Origin: Brevibacillus fluminis
Lineage (GTDB): Bacteria > Bacillota > Bacilli > Brevibacillales > Brevibacillaceae
DNA: 64,000 bases
Direction: 5' to 3'
Assembly: GCF_003710825.1 (NCBI RefSeq)
Contig: NZ_RHHQ01000015.1
Span: 62,001-126,000 of the forward strand
Below the pieces are notes generated by a model that had not been told where the DNA came from, ran no database searches, and saw only the letters and a program-made list of their open reading frames with translations. Shown in pieces: positions 1 through 8,304 of this stretch (position 1 is the first letter of the stretch; the number at the start of each line of letters is the position of its first letter). The translations under genes and the position numbers were made by a program.

Positions 1-14
1 TGGCATTTTTATTT

Positions 15-2879
15 ATGATCGTCCGCAAAATGGTTGCCAACCGCTGGCTGGCAGCAAGCCTGCTCCTGGGCATGGTCATTGCGGTATCGCTAGTTTCAAG
101 CATTCCGGCATTCACCTCTGGCATGCTGCAGCAACTGTTGGTGAAAGATCTGGAAGCGTATCAGGAGCAAAGCAAGCAATATCCGGGCGGGCTCGAACTG
201 ACCTTGCATTTCAATAAGGCAAAACCGGAAAATCTCGCATTAGCCGAGGGCTATGGACGAAAAGCACAGCAAGAGCATCTGGACGGTTTGGATTTTCCCA
301 CGATCAGTAAGGTGGACATGCTTCAGACGATCCCGCTCGATAGCCAGCTTATTCGGAACCAGAAGCGGCAGGAAGGGGGAACCCACACGAGTGTGACGCT
401 CGCCTCTTTTCGCGATATGGACAAGCACCTTGAGTTGATCGATGGCAGATTGCCGGAACCGCAGTCAAAGGAAGGCGTCTATGAAGCATTGGTCACCGAG
501 GCTGCGCTCAAGAAACGTAATCTGGTGCTCGGCAATGAGTTCGTATTGACCACACCGGAGAAAAAAGAGATACACGTCCGAATCGTCGGCGTGTTTAACG
601 AAAAAGGTGGAAACGACCCATACTGGTTCACGAATGTGAGCACGTTTGTATCGAGTTTTTTCCTGACGTATCCTTCGCTCAAGGACGGGATTCTCACTGA
701 ACATCCGATTCTGTCCACCGTCAAGTACTACTGGGCGTTCGATTATCATCAGATCGATGTCGGGCAAAAGGAGAAGCTGGCCGGGCTGGAACAGGCGATA
801 AAGCAGGATGCGCTTTCGATGGGGATGGACAAGTCAGAGTTCGGCTTCCATTTTCCCGTATCCGGCGTCATCAAACAGTACGATGCCAAACGAGCGCAGT
901 ATGAGCTTGTGTTATGGTCGCTGTACGTCCCCATTTTCGTCATGCTGGGCCTGTATTTGGTCATGGTCGTACGTCTGATCATCGATCGACAGCGGACGGA
1001 AATCGCCGTGCTGGCGAGCCGCGGGGGGAGTCCCCGACAGATTTTTGCGATTTATTTGTGGGAAATTGTTCTGCTCGGTAGCGTGGCGTATCTCGTTGGA
1101 CCGTTTTTGGGTGTGCAGCTGAGCCGAATGCTGGGCGTATCCAACGGGTTTCTCGAATTCGTGGACCGATCCGGCTTGCGGGTGACAGTATCCGGCGACA
1201 TTTTCCTGTATGCGCTCTGGACGATTCTCGCCTGCTTTGTGATCTTGCTGATTCCTGTCGCACTTGCGACGCGACAAAATATCATCAGTCATAAGCTTGC
1301 GGTGGCGCGCGCCCAAGGTCAACCGGTCTGGCACCGTTTTTATCTCGATGTGTTTTTGCTGCTGGTGGCCGGTTATGGCTGGTACTCATACCAACGTGCG
1401 ATTAGCCCCGAGCAGACAGCAGACGGTGTGGCTGTTCATACCGGGAGTGTCGACGCGCTGCTCTTTTTTGTTCCGGTCCTGTTTGTACTTGGGACGGGCC
1501 TCCTGTGTTTGCGCCTGTATCCATTGCTGCTAACATGCATCTTCTGGCTCGGCAAACGAATTTGGCCGCCTGCGGTCTATACCACACTGGTGCAGGTGGG
1601 GCGCTCGACGCGGCAGTATCAGTTCATGATGATGTTTATCGTGATGACGGTTGCGGTCGGACTGTACAGCGCGAGCATGGCGCGTACGCTGAATCAAAAC
1701 ATGGAGGAGCTCTTGCGATACCGCAATGGCGCGGAAATCCGGATGAAGGTGGACTGGCGGGACAACCAGCCGGTGCGCCTGGTCGTGCGCGGCCCGAACG
1801 CCGGAGGACAGGGTGAGGATGTGGTGCAGCCTGAGAAGCAAACCGTGGTCAAGTACGAAGAACCGCCATTTGCGCCTTTCACAAAGCTGCCGGGCGTAGC
1901 CCATGCCACACGGGTGTTCGTGAAAGACATGGGGGTGGTACAACATGCCGCCGATCAGGTGGAGCACGTCAAGATCATGGGAATCGATCCGAAGGAATTC
2001 GGCGAGACGGTGTGGTTCAAAAGCGGTTTGATGCCTCATCACCTCAATGATTATTTGAATTTGCTGGCGAGTGAACCGAGCTCCGTCCTCATCTCCCGTT
2101 CACTTGCTGACAAGCTGGCGATGAAGCCGGGAGACTCAATCCGACTAACGTGGAAAAGCGGGCGGCCCGGCGATTTCACCGTGTACGGCATCGTTGATTA
2201 TTGGCCGTCGTGGAATCCGCAGCCGAGTAAAGATGACTATGGCAATGTAACCGAATCGTATCTGGTCATCGCGAACCTTCCGCAAATTCAGGACAAAATG
2301 TGGCTCGAACCGTATGAGGTATGGTTAAAATTGGCCCCGAAAGCTTCGACCCAGTCGCTGTACCAAGCGATTACGGCACAAAACATTCCGGTCACCCAGC
2401 TGTTGGATGTCAATCAGGAGCTGATCCAAACCAAAACATCGGCTTTTTACCTTGGAATGAACGGATCGCTTACGCTCGGCTTTTTGCTGTCCATGCTCGT
2501 GACGTTCACCGGATACTTGATTTACTGGATTTTGACCTTAGGTGCAAGAAAGCTGCAGTACGGCGTATTTCGTGCGATGGGTCTGTCTTTTGGGGAGTTG
2601 GTCTGGATGCTTGCAATCGAGCAAGTGCTGACCTTTGGCATCGCCTTTTTGCTTGGTATCGGGATCGGAAAGCTGTGTAACACGCTGTTTTTGCCAGCGC
2701 TTGCGATTTACGTGAACGCCCAGGCGCAAGTGCCGCCGTTTGCCATCACCTCGCGCGCAAGCGATGAACTGCTGATTTACGGCTTCATCGCAGTGACGCT
2801 CTTCATCGGCCTCGGCATTTTGGCCATGCTGCTTTCGCGGCTGCAGATTCACCAAGCGGTCAAGCTCGGGGAGGATTAA
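15..2879 (+). CDS. FtsX-family ABC transporter permease
   Basis: This large integral membrane protein (about 954 residues) has the two-unit layout of MacB/FtsX-type permeases. A hydrophobic segment lies near residues 12-32, followed by a long extracytoplasmic domain, a membrane cluster around 300-430, more helices around 450-560, a second extracytoplasmic domain (about 570-800), and three C-terminal helices. The ATPase gene follows after 2 nt, so the two form one exporter or mechanotransmission complex. The frame stays open to the left edge of the window, so the true start may lie upstream. The ATG at 15 has no visible Shine-Dalgarno. The substrate is unknown; family members move lipids, peptides or antibiotics, or regulate cell-wall enzymes. 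Confidence 0.85.
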   Translation: MIVRKMVANRWLAASLLLGMVIAVSLVSSIPAFTSGMLQQLLVKDLEAYQEQSKQYPGGLELTLHFNKAKPENLALAEGYGRKAQQEHLDGLDFPTISKVDMLQTIPLDSQLIRNQKRQEGGTHTSVTLASFRDMDKHLELIDGRLPEPQSKEGVYEALVTEAALKKRNLVLGNEFVLTTPEKKEIHVRIVGVFNEKGGNDPYWFTNVSTFVSSFFLTYPSLKDGILTEHPILSTVKYYWAFDYHQIDVGQKEKLAGLEQAIKQDALSMGMDKSEFGFHFPVSGVIKQYDAKRAQYELVLWSLYVPIFVMLGLYLVMVVRLIIDRQRTEIAVLASRGGSPRQIFAIYLWEIVLLGSVAYLVGPFLGVQLSRMLGVSNGFLEFVDRSGLRVTVSGDIFLYALWTILACFVILLIPVALATRQNIISHKLAVARAQGQPVWHRFYLDVFLLLVAGYGWYSYQRAISPEQTADGVAVHTGSVDALLFFVPVLFVLGTGLLCLRLYPLLLTCIFWLGKRIWPPAVYTTLVQVGRSTRQYQFMMMFIVMTVAVGLYSASMARTLNQNMEELLRYRNGAEIRMKVDWRDNQPVRLVVRGPNAGGQGEDVVQPEKQTVVKYEEPPFAPFTKLPGVAHATRVFVKDMGVVQHAADQVEHVKIMGIDPKEFGETVWFKSGLMPHHLNDYLNLLASEPSSVLISRSLADKLAMKPGDSIRLTWKSGRPGDFTVYGIVDYWPSWNPQPSKDDYGNVTESYLVIANLPQIQDKMWLEPYEVWLKLAPKASTQSLYQAITAQNIPVTQLLDVNQELIQTKTSAFYLGMNGSLTLGFLLSMLVTFTGYLIYWILTLGARKLQYGVFRAMGLSFGELVWMLAIEQVLTFGIAFLLGIGIGKLCNTLFLPALAIYVNAQAQVPPFAITSRASDELLIYGFIAVTLFIGLGILAMLLSRLQIHQAVKLGED

Positions 2880-2881
2880 GG

Positions 2882-3736
2882 ATGATTGTTTGCGAAAATT
2901 TGGTGAAAATCTACAAGGTTGCCGACCTGGAAGTGGTGGCCTTGCAAGGGCTGGACATGACGGTGGAAGCGGGCGAGCTGATGGGCATCATCGGGAACAG
3001 CGGCAGCGGCAAATCCACTTTGCTCAACATGCTGGGCGGGCTCGACCGGCCATCGGCAGGCAAGCTGTTCGTCGATGGACAAGATTTGTTCCGCATGACG
3101 AATGCCCAGCTCGTGGCTTACAAGCTCGCCACGGTCGGGTTCGTCTGGCAAAACAACGCCCGCAACCTGATCCCGTATCTCACCGCGCTGCAAAATGTCG
3201 AGATGCCGATGCTGCTTGCAGGCAAGCGCGACCGCAAGTGGGCGCTGGAGCTTTTGGACATGGTCGGTCTCGGGCATCGTAAGCACAACCAGCTGCACCA
3301 GCTGTCTGGCGGCGAGCAGCAGCGTGTCGCGATCGCCATCGCGCTGGCAAATCGGCCCAAGCTGCTGCTAGCCGATGAGCCGACAGGCAGTGTGGACACA
3401 CGGACGGCAGCAATCATCCTGGACATTTTTCAGGAGTTGAACCGTTCGCTTGGTTTGACAGTCGTCATCGTGACACATGATGTGCAGCTTGCCCGTCAGG
3501 TCGACCGCGTCGTCTCGATTCGGGACGGCAAAACATCAAGTGAGATTCTCAGACGAGAAGCGGCGGCCGAGCAGAGCGATGAGGGAGATGTTCACGAAGA
3601 GCTGGCGGTACTCGATCGGGCTGGCCGGATGCAGATTCCACGCGAGTATTTGCAGGCGATCGGACTTGAGGAAAGCGACAACAAGCTGCGCATCGAACTT
3701 GAGGACGGGCGTATTGTTTTGCTTCCGCCGCGTTAA
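2882..3736 (+). CDS. ABC transporter ATPase with C-terminal AbrB-like domain
   Basis: This is the ATP-binding partner of the upstream FtsX permease. Visible are Walker A (GNSGSGKST), the signature LSGGEQQRVA, Walker B LLLADEPTG and the switch His in VIVTHD, as in MacB/LolD-type ATPases. Those usually end near residue 220-230. This one continues to 284: after an acidic linker, residues 242-284 (LDRAGRMQIPREYLQAIGL, then a short beta-rich end) closely resemble the swapped-hairpin AbrB/SpoVT fold. That suggests oligomerisation or nucleic-acid contact by the ATPase, which is inference. It ends at a bidirectional terminator shared with fabF. Confidence 0.88.
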   Translation: MIVCENLVKIYKVADLEVVALQGLDMTVEAGELMGIIGNSGSGKSTLLNMLGGLDRPSAGKLFVDGQDLFRMTNAQLVAYKLATVGFVWQNNARNLIPYLTALQNVEMPMLLAGKRDRKWALELLDMVGLGHRKHNQLHQLSGGEQQRVAIAIALANRPKLLLADEPTGSVDTRTAAIILDIFQELNRSLGLTVVIVTHDVQLARQVDRVVSIRDGKTSSEILRREAAAEQSDEGDVHEELAVLDRAGRMQIPREYLQAIGLEESDNKLRIELEDGRIVLLPPR

Positions 3737-3748
3737 CGAGCAAAAAAG

Positions 3749-3801
3749 AGCCTGGAACAGCAGCCATAAGTCTTAAGGCTAGCTGCTTCCCAGGCTTTTT
3801 G
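3749..3801. terminator. Bidirectional intrinsic terminator
   Basis: An inverted repeat (AGCCTGG..AGCAGCC / GGCTAGCTGCTTCCCAGGCT) is flanked by an A-run on the left and a T-run on the right. It lies between the convergent ATPase and fabF genes and can serve both. Confidence 0.85.
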
Positions 3802-3833
3802 GTTTTGCTATTTACGAACAAGCATGCCTGCAT

Positions 3834-5075
3834 TTACGATTCGTCGAACGTCCTGCACACGATCACCGCATTGTGCCCGCCAAAACCAAATGAGTTGGAC
3901 ATGCCGACCGCAAGCTTGGCCTCGCGCGCGACATGCGGCACATAGTCAAGGTCGCAAGCCGGATCCGGATTGTCCAGATTGATCGTCGGTGGGATGATTC
4001 TCGTCTGCAAGCTTTTGACCAGTGCGATTGCTTCTACCGCGCTGGCGGCTCCGAGCATATGGCCGGTCATCGATTTGTTGGCGGTAACGGGAACGCGGTA
4101 GGCATCCTCGCCAAACAGCTTTTTGATCGCCAGCGTTTCCGAAAGGTCGCCTACACCTGTGCTGGTCGCATGCGCGCTGATCATATCCACGTCTGTTGGC
4201 TGAATGCCGGCATCTTGCAAGGCTAGCTTCATTGCCTGATAGGCGCCGCGCCCTTCCGGATGTGTTGCGACGATATGGTACGCATCGGATGTCGCGCCGT
4301 ATCCGATTACCTCGGCGTAGATGCGCGCATTCCGTTTTTTCGCATGGGAGAGCGATTCAAGCACAAGGATGCCAGCTCCTTCTGCCATGACAAAGCCATC
4401 GCGATCCTGATCAAACGGACGGCTGGCGCGTGTCGGCTCGTCATTGCGGCTGGACACGGCGGTTGCATTGGAAAAGCTGCCAAGTGAAATCTCCGTGATC
4501 GCCGCTTCCGTCCCCCCTGCAATTACAACATCTGCGCCATTCGTGCGGATCAACCGCAGCGCTTCACCGATCGCCGTATTGCCGACAGAGCAGGCGGTGA
4601 CAGGTGCCATGGTCGGCCCTGTGAAGCCGTGCGTGATACTGATCATCGCTGCCGCCATGTTGGCGATCATCATCGGCACCAATGTCGGGCTGATGCGTTC
4701 CGGTCCACGCTTGTTCAGTACCGCTTCCTGTTCGAGCAATGTCTGAATGCCCCCGATGCCGGAACCGACATAAACAGCTACTCGCTCGCGATCAAGCTCA
4801 TCGCTTACAAGCTGGGCATCTGCAAGCGCCTGATTGGCCGCCGCCATCGCAAATTGACAAAAGCGATCCATCCGACGCGCTTCTTTTTTGCCCAACAGTG
4901 TTTCCGGATCGAAGTCGCGGACAAGCCCTGCGATCTTGGTTTTATATCGTGTTACGTCAAATGTATCGATCGTCGAAATGGCCGATTCGCCACGGACCAA
5001 GCGATTCCAAAACTGTTCCACATCATTTCCCAGGGGTGAGATGACACCTGCCCCTGTAATCACGACTCTTTCCAT
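3834..5075 (-). CDS. fabF: Beta-ketoacyl-ACP synthase II
   Basis: This condensing enzyme adds malonyl-ACP to acyl-ACP in type II fatty acid elongation. The protein is 413 residues, the normal FabF length. The catalytic triad is visible as Cys162 (VTACSVG), His302 (SAHATST) and His339 (KSMTGHM), with the usual C-terminal FGFGGHNA. The motif around the Cys and first His differs slightly from the commonest Bacillus FabF (HATSTG rather than HGTSTP). The gene stands alone, without fabH or acpP. It may therefore be a second, specialised paralogue, which cannot be decided here. The start is supported by AAAGGAGG 7-8 nt upstream. Confidence 0.92.
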   Translation of the reverse strand: MERVVITGAGVISPLGNDVEQFWNRLVRGESAISTIDTFDVTRYKTKIAGLVRDFDPETLLGKKEARRMDRFCQFAMAAANQALADAQLVSDELDRERVAVYVGSGIGGIQTLLEQEAVLNKRGPERISPTLVPMMIANMAAAMISITHGFTGPTMAPVTACSVGNTAIGEALRLIRTNGADVVIAGGTEAAITEISLGSFSNATAVSSRNDEPTRASRPFDQDRDGFVMAEGAGILVLESLSHAKKRNARIYAEVIGYGATSDAYHIVATHPEGRGAYQAMKLALQDAGIQPTDVDMISAHATSTGVGDLSETLAIKKLFGEDAYRVPVTANKSMTGHMLGAASAVEAIALVKSLQTRIIPPTINLDNPDPACDLDYVPHVAREAKLAVGMSNSFGFGGHNAVIVCRTFDES

Positions 5076-5175
5076 CGTAATCCTCCTTTGATAGCGGTGG
5101 GATACTTGTATCTTTACATAGAGTTTATCCTATTACAAGTTGCTCGTTATCCTAGTATAATAGGTACTACCTTAG

Positions 5176-5261
5176 TTAGAAAACCTGGCTACGCCATGCT
5201 TTTTGGCGGAGTCGCGGTTGCACTTATACTGGATAAGAATTTTATAAATTCTTATCTGTAC
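5176..5261 (-). repeat. Terminator-tail repeat, copy 1 (full length)
   Basis: This is an 86-bp copy of the six-member dispersed repeat. It has two hairpins: an AT-rich palindrome (GATAAGAATT-TTATA-AATTCTTATC) and a GC-rich core (GCAACCGCGACTCCGCC / GGCGTAGCCAGGTT). Strand is defined with the T-run side as the element's left end. Here the T-run (A-run on +) is fused to the Shine-Dalgarno of the next gene, and no terminator hairpin adjoins it, unlike the other copies. On the + strand it also carries TTGCAC-17 bp-TTTATA (5218-5246), a possible promoter for the downstream regulator. Confidence 0.9.
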
Positions 5262-5281
5262 AAAAAAAGGAGCGCAACGGC

Positions 5282-6133
5282 ATGAATCATCATACGAGAC
5301 GGCAAGAATTGTCCGCCTTTCTGAAAGCGCAGAGGGCCAAAATTCTTCCTCAGTCGGTAGGACTTGCACCCGGGACACGCAGGCGCACGCCGGGGCTACG
5401 CAGGGAGGAGGTCGCCCAACTGGCAGGTGTCAGCTTGACCTGGTACACCTGGCTGGAGCAGGGGCGCGACATTCAGGCGTCCAAATCCGTGCTGGATGCA
5501 ATCGCAACAGCACTGCAGCTCACGATCGACGAACGTAAATATTTGCACGCGCTGGCATCGGAGGGAGGAGCGGGGAAAGGCTTGGTCGGGAAGCAGGAGG
5601 AAGAACCGCAGATCAGCCCGGCTCTGCAGCGTATTTTGCGAGAGCTGCGCTTTTGCCCGACGATCATTACGGATCGCCGCTGCCAGATCGTCGGCTGGAA
5701 TCAAGCTGCCGCACACGTGTTTCTGGATTTTCAGACCGTTCCGGTCGACGAGCGCAATCTGATCCGTTTGGTGTTTTCCCGCAAAGAGCTACGCAGGCTC
5801 GCCGTCAACTGGGAGCATTTCGTCAAAGGCTTCCTCTCAATTTTTCGCGCTTATTACGGGCAGTATTTGGAGGATGAGTGGTACGATCTGTTTCTTGGCG
5901 AGATGAAGGAGGAGTATCCCGAATTCGATCGACTGTGGGAGCAAAGCCGGGTCAGTACCGCCCCGGAAGTATTGATCGAGTTCCGACATTCGCGCGGCGG
6001 GAAGATGTTGTTCGAGCTAACCTCGCTGCAGGTGCAGGGAAGTGCGGATTTGCGCTTGAGCGTGTATACGCCAGCTGCAGATACGTCGACAGAGACGAAA
6101 CTGCGACAGCTCATGGAGCGGAATGGGGAGTAA
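5282..6133 (+). CDS. XRE/MmyB-type helix-turn-helix regulator
   Basis: This is a DNA-binding transcription factor of 283 residues. The N-terminal 80 residues form an XRE-like helix-turn-helix (RRTPGLRREEVAQLAGVS, then TWYTWLEQGR), the hallmark of the MmyB family. The remaining 190 residues match the PAS-like MmyB ligand-binding domain, which in characterised relatives binds fatty-acid-like ligands. Family members often control a neighbouring redox or efflux gene, but the next gene here is a degraded CPBP protease. The start is decided by AAAAGGAG 9 nt upstream, which lies at the very border of repeat copy 1. Confidence 0.88.
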   Translation: MNHHTRRQELSAFLKAQRAKILPQSVGLAPGTRRRTPGLRREEVAQLAGVSLTWYTWLEQGRDIQASKSVLDAIATALQLTIDERKYLHALASEGGAGKGLVGKQEEEPQISPALQRILRELRFCPTIITDRRCQIVGWNQAAAHVFLDFQTVPVDERNLIRLVFSRKELRRLAVNWEHFVKGFLSIFRAYYGQYLEDEWYDLFLGEMKEEYPEFDRLWEQSRVSTAPEVLIEFRHSRGGKMLFELTSLQVQGSADLRLSVYTPAADTSTETKLRQLMERNGE

Positions 6134-6433
6134 GCGACATGTTTGAAATGAAAAAGGCCCCGAATAAGGGACCGAACAAGTAAACAGCCATTCTCAATCA
6201 TGATCAACCAAAAGAGGCATGCTGTGCAACGCTTGACCCATCGGAGAATCGGTCAAATGATCGATCACATCAAATCCGGGCAGAGAGGATTTGATGGAAA
6301 AGGTGCTGGTGCCGCCTTATTTGAAAAAGTAGGGGCATTTTGTGACCTTCATTGACCGAAAGTCACTCTCTTCTTATGACTTTTTTTCTATACAATGAGC
6401 CAAAGGAAATTCGATGGAAAGAAGGAGCATTGT
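6134..6433. other. Gene-poor spacer before CPBP gene
   Basis: There is no convincing gene in this stretch. A 14-codon ORF at 6139 has no support. The right part is AT-rich (6355-6405), with TTGACC and TATACAAT elements too far apart to call one promoter. A Shine-Dalgarno (GAAGGAG) at 6420 precedes the CPBP start. Confidence 0.5.
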
Positions 6434-7246
6434 ATGAACAACGTTAGCAAAGCGGTCCTATTTTCGATTGTCGTACTAGGAATCGCGTCATGGATGGGAA
6501 TCGTTCTGCAAGTACGAGACGAAATCTATATGTTTGCGCCAGCAATTGCAGCTGCTGTGATGCTGTTACTGACGGGAGAAGCTTTCAAACGAGCTGCGTG
6601 GAGGGAACTTGGACTTCTCCGATTCGGGCTGAGGTAGTGGCCCTTCGCGATTGTCATTCCGATCGTCGTCATGTCTATCGTTACGATCGTGCTCTGGGCG
6701 ACGCCCTACACTTCCGTGAGGATTCAAGAAGAGGTAACGGGTGCGGCATTGTGGCTGCTCCCGCTGAAAATTCTTTTTTTGCTTGTCTATTACACCATAA
6801 CCAGTGCATTGGGTGAAGAATTAGGCTGGCGCGGATACTTGCTGCCGAAATTCGCGGATTTGGGGTGGGGCAAGGCTTTTCTCTTGTCAGGGACTGTCCA
6901 TGCATTGTTCCATTTTCCCCTTATTTTTACGGGACGATATCACAGCGAAGGCAATCCTTGGATTGTGATCCCGATGTTTGTGTTTTCCCTTTTACTTATT
7001 GGGGTTATATTCAGATACATCAGGATGACGACTCAAAGTGTATGGCCAGCAGCCATTATGCATGCGATGCACAATATTGCCATGGCGTTTTATCGTGAGT
7101 TTACGGAGGTTACCAGTCCTGCCATGTCAGAATATATCGGCAGCGAAAGCGGGATCGCCGCCATCATATTATACGGCGCGATCGCGGTCTGGTTCATGAC
7201 GAAAATGAAACGCAATAACGATGCCGAACAGCTGATGAGGGCATAA
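6434..7246 (+). pseudogene. CPBP intramembrane metalloprotease split by an amber codon
   Basis: One reading frame runs from the ATG at 6434 (RBS AAGGAG) to 7246, interrupted only by TAG at 6635-6637 (after ..LRFGLR, before WPFAIVIP). The downstream part carries the CPBP/Abi motifs: EELGWRGYLLP, a FH motif in HALFHFPL, and a third His motif MHAMHN. These are the metal and catalytic residues of CAAX-type proteases. Read through, the protein would be 270 residues, normal for the family. A TGG-to-TAG change (W to stop) explains the break simply. The upstream fragment is 67 residues. The downstream ORF can restart at the ATG at 6671 but would lack the first helices. A sequencing error is possible. 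Confidence 0.75.
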
Positions 7247-7269
7247 AAAATCAAAAGTGGGGTGAATCG

Positions 7270-8220
7270 ATGAACTTCGAATCGTTTACTAAAGAAATAA
7301 AGAAAGAGAAGATTAACTCGGTATTGATCACAAAAAATTCCGAAAACGTATATGCTTACTATAAAAACAAGAAGCAAACAGATAAATTGCACAAAATCAA
7401 CTCATGTACCAAAAGCATTTTGTCCATTTTAGTAGGAATTGCAATAGAGAAGCAGTATCTGAAATCGCTTGGGACTCCTGTACACGAATTTTTTCCAAAG
7501 ATCTTTCAAGCGCAAACCGATTCCAGAAAAATGAGCCTGACGATTCGGCATCTGATTACGATGACGGACGGTCTTGACTTTCCTGAGTTTGGGGATTGGA
7601 ATTGTTTTGCGCCAATGGTATATCACCACGATATTGTGAAGTTTGTCATTGACCGTCCATTACTGCACGATATAGGAACGCATATGAATTACAATTCGGG
7701 ATGCTCGCATATTTTATCAGCCATCATCCAGCAAGTAACAGGGATGAAAACTGAAGATTTTGCGAATGAGAATTTATTTAAACCTCTTGGTATAAAGGAA
7801 TACAGATGGTACACAGATAAAATGAATATTAGCAAAGGTGCCGATGGATTGGTTTTAAAAGCAACGGATATGGAAAAGATCGGAACATTAATGCTTCAAG
7901 GTGGTGTTTTCCACGATCAAAGAATCATTTCTGCCGAGTGGATCCAAGCTTCAACAACCCCGAATCGATTGACGTATAAAAACATTGGGTTTTACGGCAT
8001 GCATTGGTGGGTTAGTAAATTGGATTTAGACAAGGATTTTACTAATGAAAATTCATTTTACTTTGCATTAGGCTTTGGAGGGCAATATATCATCGTGATT
8101 CCCTCCGATAAGCTTGTGATTACAATAAACAGTGACATCTACGAAGATAGTTTGCTCCCATTGCGTCTTGTTCGAGCTAATCTTGATCAATTTACAGGAC
8201 AGCGAGTTACTCATATATGA
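7270..8220 (+). CDS. Serine hydrolase, class C beta-lactamase-like
   Basis: This penicillin-binding-like serine hydrolase has 316 residues. The SxxK active-site motif is visible as SCTK (in NSCTKSILS), the second motif as Y-N-S in NYNSGCSH, and a late GGQY-type segment (GFGGQYIIVIP) stands where the KTG/HxG box falls. No signal peptide is visible, so it is probably cytoplasmic and more likely an esterase or peptidase than a true beta-lactamase. The gene is clearly more AT-rich than the genes on either side and may have been acquired. Its start is supported by GGGGTGAA. Confidence 0.85.
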   Translation: MNFESFTKEIKKEKINSVLITKNSENVYAYYKNKKQTDKLHKINSCTKSILSILVGIAIEKQYLKSLGTPVHEFFPKIFQAQTDSRKMSLTIRHLITMTDGLDFPEFGDWNCFAPMVYHHDIVKFVIDRPLLHDIGTHMNYNSGCSHILSAIIQQVTGMKTEDFANENLFKPLGIKEYRWYTDKMNISKGADGLVLKATDMEKIGTLMLQGGVFHDQRIISAEWIQASTTPNRLTYKNIGFYGMHWWVSKLDLDKDFTNENSFYFALGFGGQYIIVIPSDKLVITINSDIYEDSLLPLRLVRANLDQFTGQRVTHI

Positions 8221-8225
8221 ACGAG

Positions 8226-8249
8226 ACTCTCGTACGTTTTTCCGAGAGT
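8226..8249. promoter_or_regulatory. Inverted repeat upstream of MalT-like regulator
   Basis: ACTCTCG - 10 nt - CGAGAGT is a perfect 7-bp inverted repeat just after the hydrolase stop and 20 nt before the -35 box of the next gene. It lacks a terminator T-tract. It may be an operator or a weak transcript-end hairpin. Confidence 0.35.
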
Positions 8250-8268
8250 ATTGAGGCGATAGCCATAA

Positions 8269-8298
8269 TTGACGCCAAAAGACCGCGCTCCTTATAAT
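8269..8298 (+). promoter_or_regulatory. SigA promoter giving a leaderless mRNA
   Basis: TTGACG (8269-8274), an 18-bp spacer and a perfect TATAAT (8293-8298) lie directly before ATG 8305. Initiation 7 nt after the -10 would fall on the A of that ATG, so the transcript would be leaderless. A TTG inside the -35 box opens the same frame but is unlikely to be the start. Confidence 0.7.
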
Positions 8299-8304
8299 TC
8301 AATT

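Noticed and set aside
5088..5285. Small ORF with the peptide KPGYAMLFGGVAVALIL
   Set aside because: This peptide is simply the dispersed repeat translated; the same string arises wherever a copy lies, in either context, with no RBS.
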